Below are positions 8,154 through 18,811 of a DNA stretch of 60,284 nucleotides, in pieces. The position numbers and the translations under genes are program-made. The stretch covers positions 1 through 60,284 of the forward strand of contig CAMDPZ010000005.1 in assembly GCA_945905765.1 (NCBI GenBank), in the 5' to 3' direction. This stretch comes from Nitrospira lenta. Its GTDB lineage: Bacteria; Nitrospirota; Nitrospiria; Nitrospirales; Nitrospiraceae. Each line of letters opens with the position of its first letter. Positions within the stretch are counted from its first letter, which is position 1. The notes beneath the pieces were generated by a model. That model was not told the origin of the DNA. It did no database searches and saw nothing but the letters and a program-made list of their open reading frames with translations.

Positions 8154-9566
8154 CTAACGGGCGTTGGGGGCGGTTGCGGGACGGCGGAGCTGTTGGAGCA
8201 GGCTGCCAGCCGCCGCCAGACGAATGGCGACGTCCGAGTCTTGTAATCCTTTTTTGAGCAACGGCATCACAGGGGCGGCGCTCTTGCCCAGGGCTTTTGT
8301 CGCCAAGAGCCTGGGTTGGGGTTGTTGGTCTTGCAGCAGCGCTTGTAGCACCACGGCGGCTTGCTTGTCGGAGGTGGCGGCCAGGGCATGGGCTGCCGCG
8401 GCGCGGATCGAGGGGTCCGGGTGTCTGGCCAAATCTGCGGCGAGCAAGACCGCCGATGTGTCGCCAAGCCTGAGCAGCCCTTCCACGGCACTGGCCCGCA
8501 CCTGCATGTTGGCATCGCGTGTCAGGGTTTGTAATAACGGCCGGTTCTCTCGAATGCCCAGCTTGCCAAGACTCGCGGCTGCGACGGCGCGGACCCTGCT
8601 GCTTTCATCGCTCAATGCATGGGTGAGGGGTGCGACCCCGCCTGCCTGTCCATAGTCGCCTAATGCTCCGGCTGCGAAAGCGCGGACCGAGGGCTCCGGA
8701 TCGTAGACGCCTTGGCTGAGGACCGATAGGCTTGAGGGTCGTTTCAGCTGTCCCAACATTCCCAAGGCCGCCATCCGGATATCGGCGTCCGGCAACGTTG
8801 CCGCGCCGGTGAGGTCGGTCAGCATGTCTTGTTTGCCCAGCCGGTAGAGCGCAGCATAGGCGAACACGGCTTCCGGTCCGTCATCAGTCCTGGCGATGGC
8901 GATGAGCTGGGGCATGATGGCCGTGACCTTGGCTTCGCTCAATGCGGTCATGGCGGCAATTCGCACGGTGGGCGCCACGTCGGTGAGCGCCCGGAGGAGG
9001 GGGCCTGATTTGCCTGCAAGTCCGGCTTTGCCGATTGCTTCGGCGGCGCGAGCCCGCACCAGGACCGAGCTGTCGAGTAAGCCGTCTTCCAGGATGGCTT
9101 GTGTTTCCGGGAGGCTGAGTTCAGCCAGTACTGTGTAGGCCGCGATCCGGACATATTCCTGTGAGTCGCGGACATGGCTGGTCACAAAACTGAGGGCGAG
9201 GGGCCGTAGGAGAGTCGGGTCATCCTGCCCGTCGGTTGGTACTAACCGTTGATAGAGGGTGAAGGCTTCTTCCGGCCGTCCCAGCTTCAGGGAACTGTGG
9301 AAGGCGAGGCGGATGAGCGGCTTCGAGGAGGTGCCTTCTGGCGGGATCGATTGCCAGAGTTTCAAGACCCGGTCGTAGTTGGCATGTTTGAAGGCGTCTG
9401 TCGCCTCACGCTCAATGGTTGAGCTGCCGGGTGGCGTGCTTGCTTCCGCTGAGGGCAGGGCTACGATGATCGCGCTGACGATGAGACCCCCGAGCAGATA
9501 GAGTCCTATCGCAATGGTGCTGTGAGCGGCGCGCTGCGCCTGTTTGGCGTGACGGTTGGTTACCAT
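8154..9566 (-). CDS. HEAT-repeat protein with N-terminal membrane anchor or signal
   Basis: The 470-residue protein has a hydrophobic helix (about residues 17-39), then a short helical region resembling a TPR (residues 48-100), and then about ten HEAT repeats to the C-terminus. The repeats are Ala-rich, as in PBS-lyase HEAT proteins. The N-terminus could be a signal anchor or a cleaved signal (ALPSAEAS), placing the superhelix in the periplasm. The start codon overlaps the 3' end of the phosphorylase gene by 7 bases, so translation is probably coupled. Confidence 0.8.
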   Translation of the reverse strand: MVTNRHAKQAQRAAHSTIAIGLYLLGGLIVSAIIVALPSAEASTPPGSSTIEREATDAFKHANYDRVLKLWQSIPPEGTSSKPLIRLAFHSSLKLGRPEEAFTLYQRLVPTDGQDDPTLLRPLALSFVTSHVRDSQEYVRIAAYTVLAELSLPETQAILEDGLLDSSVLVRARAAEAIGKAGLAGKSGPLLRALTDVAPTVRIAAMTALSEAKVTAIMPQLIAIARTDDGPEAVFAYAALYRLGKQDMLTDLTGAATLPDADIRMAALGMLGQLKRPSSLSVLSQGVYDPEPSVRAFAAGALGDYGQAGGVAPLTHALSDESSRVRAVAAASLGKLGIRENRPLLQTLTRDANMQVRASAVEGLLRLGDTSAVLLAADLARHPDPSIRAAAAHALAATSDKQAAVVLQALLQDQQPQPRLLATKALGKSAAPVMPLLKKGLQDSDVAIRLAAAGSLLQQLRRPATAPNAR

Positions 9567-11719
9567 GTCGAGGGGGTCCGCATCATAGCCGGAGCATAGA
9601 GATGGTCGACGTATTCTTTGACCATGCGTTTCGTGCAGAAGCGCGGCGCGTTGGTCCGGATACTTTCCTTGACGAGCTGCATCCAGCCGCGGGGTGTGCC
9701 ATCCATGTCCCGTTGATAGAAGAGGGGAATGGCCTCTTGTTCCAATATGCGGTAGAGCTGGTCCGCATCATGCTGGTCTTGCGTCTGGATGTCTTGGTTT
9801 CCGGTTAAGGGTTCAATGCCCCATCCGTTGGCTCCGTTGTAGCCTTCTTTCCACCAGCCATCGAGGACGCTGAGGTTGATGACGCCGTTGAGCGCGGCTT
9901 TTTGTCCGCTCGTGCCGCTCGCTTCCAGGGGGAAGCGCGGGGTGTTGAGCCAGACGTCGACGCCTTGGACCAAGTACTTGGCCATATGCATGTCGTAGTT
10001 TTCCAGGAAGGCCACGTGGCCGCCCAGTTTATGGTCGTTACAAAAATTCAACACTTCATGAATGAAGTAGCGGCCCGGCTCATCGGCAGGGTGGGCCTTG
10101 CCGGCGAAGATGATTTGGACCGGCTGCCAGTGGTTTTGGAGCAATTGCTTCAACCGTTCGAGGTCGTGGAAGAGCAGGGTGGCCCGCTTGTAGGTGGCGA
10201 AACGCCTGGCGAAGCCGATCGTCAAGGCTTCGGGGTCGAGCAACGTGCCTTGCGTTAAGACTTGCGAGGGCTGGAGGTGTCCCTGTCTCCAGCCGCTCCT
10301 GGCCCGCTCCCGGATGAAGCTCATGAGTTTGCGTTTCATGCCTTGCCGGACGGCCCACAGTTCCTGGTCCGGGGTGTCCAGGATCCGCTGCCACATCGTC
10401 GTGTCGTCGCATTTATCCGCCCATTCAGGGCCAAGATACTTGCCGTAGAGCTGGTTGAGCTCCGGGGAAATCCAGGTCGGCGCATGGATGCCGTTGGTCA
10501 CGCTGCGGATCGGTATCTGCTCGGTCGGCAGCCCTGGCCACATATGGTGCCACATCTCTCGCGAGACCCGCCCATGCTCATGGCTGACCCCATTCACATG
10601 GGCGGCCATCCTCATGGCGAGTGCCGTCATGTTGAAGCCATGCCCCTGTGATTCCGGTGTGTCTCCCAGTCGGAGAAAGTCTTCCCGCGAGAGGCCCAAT
10701 TGCTCCCAGTAGCCTGAAAAATACCGGTCCATGAGGTGGTGGGGGAATACATCGTGACCGGCAGGCACGGGAGTATGAGTGGTAAAGACGGTACTTTGGC
10801 GGATGGCCTCGCAGGCGTCTGCATGAGTCGATCCTTGTTGGATCAATTCCCGGAGGCGCTCTAGCGTCAGGAAGGCGGAATGGCCCTCGTTGGCATGCCA
10901 GACGGTTGGGGTGAGGCCTAAGGCGCGCAGAAGGCGAACACCGCCGATTCCCAGTAGGAATTCCTGGCAGAGGCGCATCTCTTGATCGCCGCCATATAAG
11001 CGAGCCGAGAGGGCTCGGTTTTCAGGATTGTTTTCCGGGACGTCGGTATCGATGAGGTAGAGGGGCACGCGCCCGACGAGTACTTTCCAGACCGCCGCTT
11101 CCACAACCCGGCTGCCGATCTCGACCGTAATCCGGCAGGCTTCCCCTGATGGAGTGAGTGCGGGATGGATCGGCGATTCTTCCCGGTTGAAGGGGGCGTA
11201 GGCCGCTTCTTGCCAGCCTTCCGGTGTAATTCTTTGCCGGAAGTAGCCTTGCGGGTACATGAACCCGATTCCCACCAGAGGCACACCGAGGTCGCTGGCT
11301 TCCTTGCAATGGTCTCCGGCGAGTATGCCCAGGCCGCCGCTGTAAATAGGAATGGACGTATGGAGGCCGAACTCTGCTGAGAAGTAGGCAACGGTGGGCG
11401 CGATCAAATCGTGGTGTTCTGTTTTGAACCAACTATGTTTGTTCTGACGATACTCGTCGAATATTTTGAGCGCGGCAGAATATTGTCGCATGTATGAGGG
11501 GTCTTCGGCGAGCTGTTTCAGCCGGTCCGGCCTGACGTCGGCTAGGAGCTTAACAGGGTTGTGATGCGTCAAGAGCCAGAGGGTCGGATCGATGTATTGG
11601 AACAGCCCGCGGGTTTCCGGGGTCCAGCTCCACCAGAGGTTGTGGGCCAATTCCATGAGGCGCGAAAGCCCGGATGGGATGCCCTTCGGTCCATCGGCTG
11701 TTGTCTGCGGAATATCCAC
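9560..11719 (-). CDS. glgP: Alpha-glucan phosphorylase (GT35 family)
   Basis: This 719-residue enzyme releases glucose-1-phosphate from the ends of glycogen or maltodextrin using phosphate and pyridoxal phosphate. It carries family marks including the YFSAEFGLH stretch, GGLGILAGDH, the WHANEGHSAF loop, and the cofactor-lysine region EASGTSGQKAALNG. Its length and the N-terminal domain (LAHNLWWSW) match the shorter bacterial type, not the 800+ residue E. coli MalP type. No other glycogen genes are adjacent. The downstream HEAT-repeat gene overlaps it. Confidence 0.93.
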   Translation of the reverse strand: MDIPQTTADGPKGIPSGLSRLMELAHNLWWSWTPETRGLFQYIDPTLWLLTHHNPVKLLADVRPDRLKQLAEDPSYMRQYSAALKIFDEYRQNKHSWFKTEHHDLIAPTVAYFSAEFGLHTSIPIYSGGLGILAGDHCKEASDLGVPLVGIGFMYPQGYFRQRITPEGWQEAAYAPFNREESPIHPALTPSGEACRITVEIGSRVVEAAVWKVLVGRVPLYLIDTDVPENNPENRALSARLYGGDQEMRLCQEFLLGIGGVRLLRALGLTPTVWHANEGHSAFLTLERLRELIQQGSTHADACEAIRQSTVFTTHTPVPAGHDVFPHHLMDRYFSGYWEQLGLSREDFLRLGDTPESQGHGFNMTALAMRMAAHVNGVSHEHGRVSREMWHHMWPGLPTEQIPIRSVTNGIHAPTWISPELNQLYGKYLGPEWADKCDDTTMWQRILDTPDQELWAVRQGMKRKLMSFIRERARSGWRQGHLQPSQVLTQGTLLDPEALTIGFARRFATYKRATLLFHDLERLKQLLQNHWQPVQIIFAGKAHPADEPGRYFIHEVLNFCNDHKLGGHVAFLENYDMHMAKYLVQGVDVWLNTPRFPLEASGTSGQKAALNGVINLSVLDGWWKEGYNGANGWGIEPLTGNQDIQTQDQHDADQLYRILEQEAIPLFYQRDMDGTPRGWMQLVKESIRTNAPRFCTKRMVKEYVDHLYAPAMMRTPSTW

Positions 11720-11791
11720 TGCACCTCCCGATTGCTGATATGGAGTCTGCGCTATCCTGAGAGGATCGCCACGTTCGATTGGCGAGAACGA

Positions 11792-12652
11792 TTAGGCGTG
11801 ACCGGCTTTATGCCAGGACGTCCATTCGTCGGAGAAGGCCACGGAGGCGTAGCGTTCGCCCAGAATTTTCGCCACTCGATTCATGAGTTTGGTGAGTTGT
11901 TGCGCATCATCAGGGGGGAGATCCTGCCGGAATCGCGGGTGCAGGCCCCAGCGAGTTTCGACTTCTTCCCCTGTGATGGTCGACATGACGCTGACGAGCT
12001 TGATCTCCGTCCCTGTCGGCCCCTGGGACTCCGGTAGCGCGGCCGCGGTTGTTGGCGCGGCGGATGCTGCCACGATCGATGGGCTGGCGGCTCCGGCGGT
12101 GGTTGGCGGCGCGTCTCCGGCTAAGATCGCCTTGATGGCTGGAATCACGGCGCTCGCGCAGAGCGTGGCGGCGGAAGAGACTTGCGCGTTGCCCGCGATG
12201 CCCATCGCTTCGGCGACTCGTCCGCCAAAGTCTTTCAACATCTCATCCTTCGCAGGATTGCTCTCGGTGACGAGGAAGCGATAGCGCTCATAGGCCTGCC
12301 GGCTTTCCGCGACCGCCGCGCCGACGGTGAGCATGATTTCTGTTTGGTCGGCGCCGGTGCCAAATGCCGGTTCGAGCACGTTTTTCAATTGCAGGGTGAC
12401 GGCGTCCTCAAGACTATCCATGAACTGAGGCTGCTCTTTGATCGGCAAGAACAAGATGGAAAGCCGGTCGGTGAGATTGAACATGACCTTGAGGAACTCC
12501 AGATAGATTTCCCATTCGTCGTGGCGCTTCAATTTTAAGGCCCGCTCGGGAGCATTCCGTTTCATGACGGTCACGGATTCGCCCGCGACGGCCAGGATCA
12601 ATTCGGCGATCCCGCGGAGCTGTTCGCTGTATGGATTTTTTGACGTTCCCAC
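11792..12652 (-). CDS. Conserved hypothetical protein, cytoplasmic
   Basis: The product is about 286 residues, helical in the N-terminal 165 residues, with an Ala/Thr/Pro-rich flexible linker (about residues 180-225) and a short C-terminal domain ending in a WTSWHKAG stretch. There is no signal peptide or membrane helix. I prefer the GTG at 12650-12652 because GAGGTGAT, a strong Shine-Dalgarno match, lies just upstream; an ATG at 12679 would add nine residues. I do not recognise the family. It is divergent from the helicase gene and is followed after 72 bases by glgP. Confidence 0.6.
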   Translation of the reverse strand: MGTSKNPYSEQLRGIAELILAVAGESVTVMKRNAPERALKLKRHDEWEIYLEFLKVMFNLTDRLSILFLPIKEQPQFMDSLEDAVTLQLKNVLEPAFGTGADQTEIMLTVGAAVAESRQAYERYRFLVTESNPAKDEMLKDFGGRVAEAMGIAGNAQVSSAATLCASAVIPAIKAILAGDAPPTTAGAASPSIVAASAAPTTAAALPESQGPTGTEIKLVSVMSTITGEEVETRWGLHPRFRQDLPPDDAQQLTKLMNRVAKILGERYASVAFSDEWTSWHKAGHA

Positions 12653-12822
12653 AATCACCTCGTAAAAAAGAAGCGTCATTATATACAGGTTCCCATCCGC
12701 TCTCCAAGGGCCGTTTGCGTGGTACGCTTATAGACTGATGCGTTGCCGGCCGGGGCCGGTTGGTTCGTTTGAAAGGGCTACCCCAGTGTGCTATACAGCC
12801 CGACCACCTCACGAGCGCCTAC

Positions 12823-14850
12823 ATGAATCGAGACATCACTCCCTATGTATTGAAACGGTCGCCGGACCAGGGGCCAGCTCCCGCCCTGTCCATTGACTAT
12901 GCGGCGGCGCTGAACGCGCAACAGCTTGCGGCGGTGATTGCGGGCGAAGGGCCTGCTTTGGTCATTGCCGGAGCCGGGAGCGGCAAGACCAGGACGCTGG
13001 TCTATCGCGTGGCCTATTTGATCGACTCGGGGATCGATCCATCCCATATTCTCTTGCTGACTTTTACGAGAAAATCCTCGCAGGAGATGCTCGAACGGGT
13101 CGGTGAGTTGATCGGTGTCCGTAGTGAGCGGGTTCGTGGCGGCACCTTTCACTCCGTGGCCAATATGTTGCTCCGGCGCTATGGCCGGGCCATTGGACTG
13201 GAGCCGGGCTTCACGATTCTCGATCGGGGCGATGCCGAGGATTTGATCGCCCTGGTGCGCGCCCAGCTGGGTTTGCACGAAAAGGATAAGCGGTTTCCCC
13301 GCAAGGGCACGATCGCAGAGATGTTCAGTAAGTCTGAGAATACGTTGCGGCCGCTCGCGGAGATCGTGGTCGAAGAGTTCGATCATTTTTCCGGTCATTT
13401 GGACGCGCTGGAGCAGTTGCAGCAGGGTTATCAGGCGGCGAAGCGTCGGGATAAGCTGGTGGATTACGACGATTTGCTGGTGTTGCTGCGGCAGCTCTTG
13501 ATGGAAGATGAATCGGTCCGGCGGACAATCTCATCTTTGTACCGCTACATTCTGGTCGATGAGTATCAGGATACCAATCGCCTGCAGGCGGATGTCATCA
13601 GGCATCTGGCTTCCACCCATCAGAATGTCATGGTCGTCGGCGATGACTCGCAATCGATCTACGCGTTCCGCGGCGCAACCTTCAAGAACATTATGGAGTT
13701 CCCGTCGCTGTTCCCCGGCACCGTCATCTATAAGCTTGAAGAAAATTACCGGAGCACCCAGCCGATTTTGAATCTGGCGAACGCCATTATCGAAGAGGCG
13801 ACGGAGAAGTATACCAAGCGCCTGTTTACGAGGAAGCTGGACGGGCCGCTGCCGACCTTGGTGGAGGCTGGGGCAGAGAATGCCCAATCGCGCTTCATTG
13901 CGCAGAAGATTTTGGAGCTGCGGGAGGAAGGGGTCCCGCTCAGTGAAATGGCAGTGCTGTTCCGTTCGAGCTTTCATTCATTCGACCTCGAAATTGAGCT
14001 CTCGCGTCATGGCTTGCCTTTTATCAAGCGCGGCGGCGGCAAGTTCGTCGAAACCGCTCATGTGAAGGATCTGTTGGCCCACTTGCGTGTCGTGGCCAAT
14101 CCTTTGGATGCCGTTAGCTGGCATCGTGTGCTGATGCTTATTGAAGGGGTCGGGCCTAAAAAGGCGCAGGACGTGATGGCCGCGATCGTGAAGTCGCCGA
14201 ATCCCTATCAGGCCCTTTGCGGGATGACGGGGCGATCAGGGAAGGGGCTGAAGGATTTAGGTCTGACGCTTGAAAGTCTTGCGGGGATCGAGGATCTGCG
14301 TCCGGCTCATTTGGTGAACCAGATTTCCGAGTATTACCTGCCGATTTTTAAGACTCAGTACGACGACTATCCTAAGCGTATGAGGGATTTAGATCATTTG
14401 CAGACGATCGCAGAACGGTATCAGGGGCTGGAGACGTTCCTGTCTGACCTGGCGCTGGAGCCGCCGGATGGAAATGCTATCGGCGGTGAGACGCCGGATC
14501 GCGATGCCGAACGGCTGGTGCTGTCTACGGTCCATTCTGCTAAGGGGCTGGAGTGGCAATGTGTGTTCGTTATTTGGATCGTGGATGGACGGTTTCCCTC
14601 GGTCTATTCGTTCGGTGAAGATGAGGAGATCGAAGAAGAGCGGCGGCTGTTTTATGTTTCCGTGACGAGAGCCAAGCGCCATCTATATCTGACTTATCCG
14701 ATTAATGTGTTTGATCGGGGCAGCGGCATGGTCCTGTCGAAACCCTCCCGCTTCTTGGATCCTGTGTCGCCTGCGCTGCTGGACCAGCTGGCCTTGATGG
14801 AAGAAGGCGGACGGGCTGATTGGTATTCTCGCGACGATCGTTATGTGTGA
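12823..14850 (+). CDS. UvrD/Rep-family ATP-dependent DNA helicase
   Basis: This 675-residue superfamily 1A helicase shows a Walker A motif AGAGSGKT (residues 49-56), motif II VDEYQDTN, motif III GDDSQSIYAFRGA, motif IV ENYRST and motif VI in LFYVSVTRAKRHLYL. These enzymes unwind DNA 3' to 5' in repair or replication restart. It is close in length to UvrD/PcrA but lacks their long C-terminal tail, so I assign only the family. The ATG at 12823 is preferred; an upstream in-frame ATG at 12760 would add 21 residues without similarity to the family. Confidence 0.9.
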   Translation: MNRDITPYVLKRSPDQGPAPALSIDYAAALNAQQLAAVIAGEGPALVIAGAGSGKTRTLVYRVAYLIDSGIDPSHILLLTFTRKSSQEMLERVGELIGVRSERVRGGTFHSVANMLLRRYGRAIGLEPGFTILDRGDAEDLIALVRAQLGLHEKDKRFPRKGTIAEMFSKSENTLRPLAEIVVEEFDHFSGHLDALEQLQQGYQAAKRRDKLVDYDDLLVLLRQLLMEDESVRRTISSLYRYILVDEYQDTNRLQADVIRHLASTHQNVMVVGDDSQSIYAFRGATFKNIMEFPSLFPGTVIYKLEENYRSTQPILNLANAIIEEATEKYTKRLFTRKLDGPLPTLVEAGAENAQSRFIAQKILELREEGVPLSEMAVLFRSSFHSFDLEIELSRHGLPFIKRGGGKFVETAHVKDLLAHLRVVANPLDAVSWHRVLMLIEGVGPKKAQDVMAAIVKSPNPYQALCGMTGRSGKGLKDLGLTLESLAGIEDLRPAHLVNQISEYYLPIFKTQYDDYPKRMRDLDHLQTIAERYQGLETFLSDLALEPPDGNAIGGETPDRDAERLVLSTVHSAKGLEWQCVFVIWIVDGRFPSVYSFGEDEEIEEERRLFYVSVTRAKRHLYLTYPINVFDRGSGMVLSKPSRFLDPVSPALLDQLALMEEGGRADWYSRDDRYV

Positions 14851-14877
14851 CCGATTCCCCCTGTCGTAGCCCTTTCA

Positions 14878-15819
14878 ATGTCAATGTGGATCACTCCCAT
14901 GGTGCAGGCGTTGCGCACAGTGTTTGCGATGGGATTTCTTGTGGGGGTCTTGCTCTTTGCTCCTGCTATTGGGCTGTCGGAAGAGCGTCCGTTGTTGGCC
15001 GGACGGATGTGGACTCAGTTGCTCGGTGAGGCGCAGGCGTTAGGTCTTCCGACAAAGTTTCTTCACGAGATTCCGCCAGGATTCGTCCAGTTCGAGTTCG
15101 ATGACTTGCGCACCTATGCCGCCGAATATCATCTCGGCGAGCATCGGATGGTGCTCAATCGCGTCCTGTCCTTTAATGGGGCCGGCGCGACGTTGCGTCC
15201 CCTCGGACGACTCACTCATGCCGAGATCGAAACGCTATACCATGAGTTGTTTCACGCCTATATCGATTACCTGGTCACAGCGGCTGGGGCGCGGGTTAGG
15301 GCGGCGCCGGATCCAATCCTCGCGTTTGCGAGGGTGCAGCAGGATTGTCACTATGGAGCGGTGTTGATCGCGCCGGTCGTGCAGCGGAAGGGTGAAACGG
15401 AGGAGCGGTTTTTGAGTGAACGTGAGTCCTGGGAGGCCCTTAATGAAACCTGGGCGGTGTTTGTCGGGTGGATGGTCTGGAACCAGTTGGAATTGACAAA
15501 TGCGGCAGGGGCATCGATTCAGAAGCCGGGGAAGAGCCAGGATGAATGGGTCCGCCGTCTTAGGGCTGCCGATAGAGGCGGAACTCTCCGCGGGTATTAC
15601 GAGCCGGAAGATCCTCAGGAGAGGGTTGTGACTCAAAAACGATACCTGGCTGCCGCATCGCGTCTCTCCTCTCAGGAGGCGGTGGTGCTGATGAGGGATG
15701 TCATGGGGTTCCCCCCTGGTCTTCTTACTCGTGCCAGCGAGGCATTTTCCTGGCCGACGCAGGGTGGTGAGCGACGGAGGCAATGTGACGGCCAGGCCCC
15801 TCCTTCTCTAACGCCATGA
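14878..15819 (+). CDS. Exported HExxH protein, putative metallopeptidase-like
   Basis: The 313-residue product has an N-terminal signal-type hydrophobic segment (about residues 10-32). An HELFH motif lies at residues 122-126, matching the HExxH zinc-binding signature, and a Glu-rich helix ending NETWAVFVGW (around residue 190) could supply a third ligand as in gluzincins. I do not recognise the family otherwise, so peptidase activity is only suggested. The gene follows the helicase by 27 bases on the same strand. Confidence 0.6.
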   Translation: MSMWITPMVQALRTVFAMGFLVGVLLFAPAIGLSEERPLLAGRMWTQLLGEAQALGLPTKFLHEIPPGFVQFEFDDLRTYAAEYHLGEHRMVLNRVLSFNGAGATLRPLGRLTHAEIETLYHELFHAYIDYLVTAAGARVRAAPDPILAFARVQQDCHYGAVLIAPVVQRKGETEERFLSERESWEALNETWAVFVGWMVWNQLELTNAAGASIQKPGKSQDEWVRRLRAADRGGTLRGYYEPEDPQERVVTQKRYLAAASRLSSQEAVVLMRDVMGFPPGLLTRASEAFSWPTQGGERRRQCDGQAPPSLTP

Positions 15820-15957
15820 AATATATCTGAGATATTCATAGCTGAATGAGATTGACGTAGGGTGACCCTGTCGTAAGTCAGGAGTGAGACGAGGCCTGTC
15901 GTGGTAATGGGGTGAAGAGGTTGTCGGATGGAAACGAGACAATTCTGATTTTGGCCC
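15820..15957. other. Intergenic stretch without visible gene
   Basis: The gap between the HExxH gene and tRNA-Tyr is 328 bases. This first part holds no convincing reading frame, RNA gene or terminator with a T-run. A short palindrome (ATATCTGAGATAT) lies close after the stop codon. The second part contains the tRNA-tuf promoter. Confidence 0.4.
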
Positions 15958-15986
15958 TTGACTTCGGAGCACTTGATCAATAGAAT
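15958..15986 (+). promoter_or_regulatory. Strong sigma-70-like promoter for the tRNA-tuf-ribosomal operon
   Basis: TTGACT (15958-15963), a 17-base spacer and TAGAAT (15981-15986) are near consensus. The predicted start near 15993 is about 155 bases upstream of tRNA-Tyr. It is the only strong promoter I noticed ahead of this block and probably drives the tRNAs, tuf and at least the first ribosomal genes. Confidence 0.65.
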
Positions 15987-16147
15987 CGAGCGTTTCCTGA
16001 ACAAGGCCGTGCCCGCATTTCCCCGCTTAAATCCTTATCTGTAAAGAGGGAGGAGAAGTGCGTGGACCGGTTTACTCTTCTTTCCTCATCATGCGATGAA
16101 AAAGAAGTCGGTCATTGCGCATATAGATTTGTCGTGCATGGCGTTTC

Positions 16148-16232
16148 GGGCAGGTACCCAAGTGGCCAAAGGGGGCAGACTGTAAATCTGTTGCCATCGG
16201 CTTCCAAGGTTCGAATCCTTGCCTGCCCACCA
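16148..16232 (+). tRNA. tRNA-Tyr (anticodon GTA)
   Basis: The acceptor stem GGGCAGG pairs with CCTGCCC, and the encoded tail is ACCA. The anticodon loop CTGTAAA places GTA at 34-36, the long variable arm is typical of class II tRNA-Tyr, and the T arm is CAAGG-TTCGAAT-CCTTG. It is first in a Tyr-Gly-Thr cluster ahead of tuf. Confidence 0.96.
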
Positions 16233-16309
16233 TGTAGGCCTGTGGGACTGGAAGCTTGATTGAGTGCGGTGTGTGGGATTGTGCGGCCTCGAGTGTGGGC
16301 AGACGACGG

Positions 16310-16384
16310 GCGGGCGTAGCTCAGTGGTAGAGTTCCAGCCTTCCAAGCTGGCTGTCGTGGGTTCAAATCCCATCGCCCGCTCCA
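16310..16384 (+). tRNA. tRNA-Gly (anticodon TCC)
   Basis: The acceptor stem GCGGGCG pairs with CGCCCGC. The anticodon stem CCAGC/GCTGG encloses CTTCCAA, giving TCC. The T arm has GTTCAAATC, and the CCA end is encoded. Confidence 0.96.
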
Positions 16385-16447
16385 GCCCGAGCTGACTCGA
16401 CTCGGAGCGAATACGATGGACGCGACGGAAGAAGGCATGCAGTGTTG

Positions 16448-16523
16448 GCCCACGTAGCTCAGTTGGTAGAGCACGTCCTTGGTAAGGACGAGGTCACGCG
16501 TTCGATCCGCGTCGTGGGCTCCA
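16448..16523 (+). tRNA. tRNA-Thr (anticodon GGT)
   Basis: The acceptor stem GCCCACG pairs with CGTGGGC. The anticodon stem CGTCC/GGACG encloses TTGGTAA, giving GGT. The CCA end is encoded. It lies 86 bases before tuf, the same neighbour as thrT-tufB in E. coli. Confidence 0.96.
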
Positions 16524-16609
16524 AACGGAGCTTGCTCGACCTGAAGCGCTAGGAATATGTCGGCGCGACGGGATAGTACCTCTGGTGATTTTTAGAAAGG
16601 GAGTAAGGC

Positions 16610-17815
<1,206 letters not shown>

Positions 17816-17842
17816 ACATTGGCCGGATGAATAGAGGAATGA

Positions 17843-18157
17843 ATGGTTAAGGTTGAACAAAGAATCAGAATTCGGCTGCGCGGGTTTGACTACCGGGTCT
17901 TAGACCAGTCGGTGGCTGAAATCGTGGAGACGGTCCGTCGGAGCGGGGCGAAGGTCGTAGGTCCCATCCCGCTGCCTACGCGGATCGAGAAGTTTACCGT
18001 GCAGAGTGCGACGCATGCAGACAAGAAGGCGCGCGAACAGTTTGAAATCAGAACGCACAAGCGTTTGATGGACATCATGGACGCGACTCCTGAAACTATG
18101 GATTCTCTGATGAAGTTGAACTTGGCCGCCGGCGTGGATGTCGAGATTAAGCTTTAA
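17843..18157 (+). CDS. rpsJ: 30S ribosomal protein S10 (NusE)
   Basis: The 104-residue protein has the S10 pattern [14 protein letters not shown] at the N-terminus and [14 protein letters not shown] in the middle. S10 sits in the 30S head and also serves as NusE in transcription antitermination complexes. The gene opens the S10-type series, 27 bases after tuf. Confidence 0.98.
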   Translation: MVKVEQRIRIRLRGFDYRVLDQSVAEIVETVRRSGAKVVGPIPLPTRIEKFTVQSATHADKKAREQFEIRTHKRLMDIMDATPETMDSLMKLNLAAGVDVEIKL

Positions 18158-18187
18158 GGGTCAGATGACTGGCAAGGAACGTCACAC

Positions 18188-18808
18188 ATGACGAACGGGT
18201 TGTTGGGTAAAAAGCTGGGGATGACCCAGATATTTGACGAGACGCGGTTTACGCCCGTCACGGTGATCGAGGCGGGCCCTTGCCGCGTGGTCACGATTAA
18301 GACAAAAGAGCGCGATGGATACGAATCTGTCCAGCTGTCTTTTGGCGAAGTGAAAGAGCGTAAGCTGTCGAAGGCCGAGCTGGGACACTTGAAGAAGACG
18401 GAGGCTCCGGCCACCCGTGTTCTTAGAGAGTTTGAGAAGGTCGGCGATGTGGAGATCGGGCAGTCTATCAAAGTCGATATCTTTAAAAAGGGCGACTGGG
18501 TAGATGTCATCGGGATTTCCAAGGGGAAGGGATTTCAGGGCGTGGTGAAGCGGCATCATTATGCCGGCGGTCCTGAGTCTCACGGGTCCATGTTCCATCG
18601 TCATCCAGGTTCGATGGGGGCCAGTTCGTATCCGTCACGTGTCTGGAAAGGGAAGACCTTGCCGGGGCACATGGGGGCGAAGCGGATTACGGTCCAGAGA
18701 TTGAAAGTCATTGAATCCAGGCCTGATGAGAACTTGCTGTTCGTCCGCGGAGCAATCCCCGGTGCGGCAAACGGACTGATCATGGTGAGAAAGTCGAAGA
18801 AGGGGTAG
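18188..18808 (+). CDS. rplC: 50S ribosomal protein L3
   Basis: The 206-residue protein starts with GLLGKKLGMTQIF and contains SKGKGFQGVVKRHHY, both L3 hallmarks. L3 is an early assembly protein whose loop reaches the peptidyl transferase centre. It is 30 bases after rpsJ and 3 bases before rplD. Confidence 0.98.
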   Translation: MTNGLLGKKLGMTQIFDETRFTPVTVIEAGPCRVVTIKTKERDGYESVQLSFGEVKERKLSKAELGHLKKTEAPATRVLREFEKVGDVEIGQSIKVDIFKKGDWVDVIGISKGKGFQGVVKRHHYAGGPESHGSMFHRHPGSMGASSYPSRVWKGKTLPGHMGAKRITVQRLKVIESRPDENLLFVRGAIPGAANGLIMVRKSKKG

Positions 18809-18811
18809 GGC

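Noticed and set aside
16089-16474. Minus-strand open frames over the tRNA cluster
   Set aside because: Three well-folded tRNAs on the plus strand explain the sequence; the frames are chance, and the MGFEPTTASLEG-type peptide is a familiar tRNA-antisense artefact.
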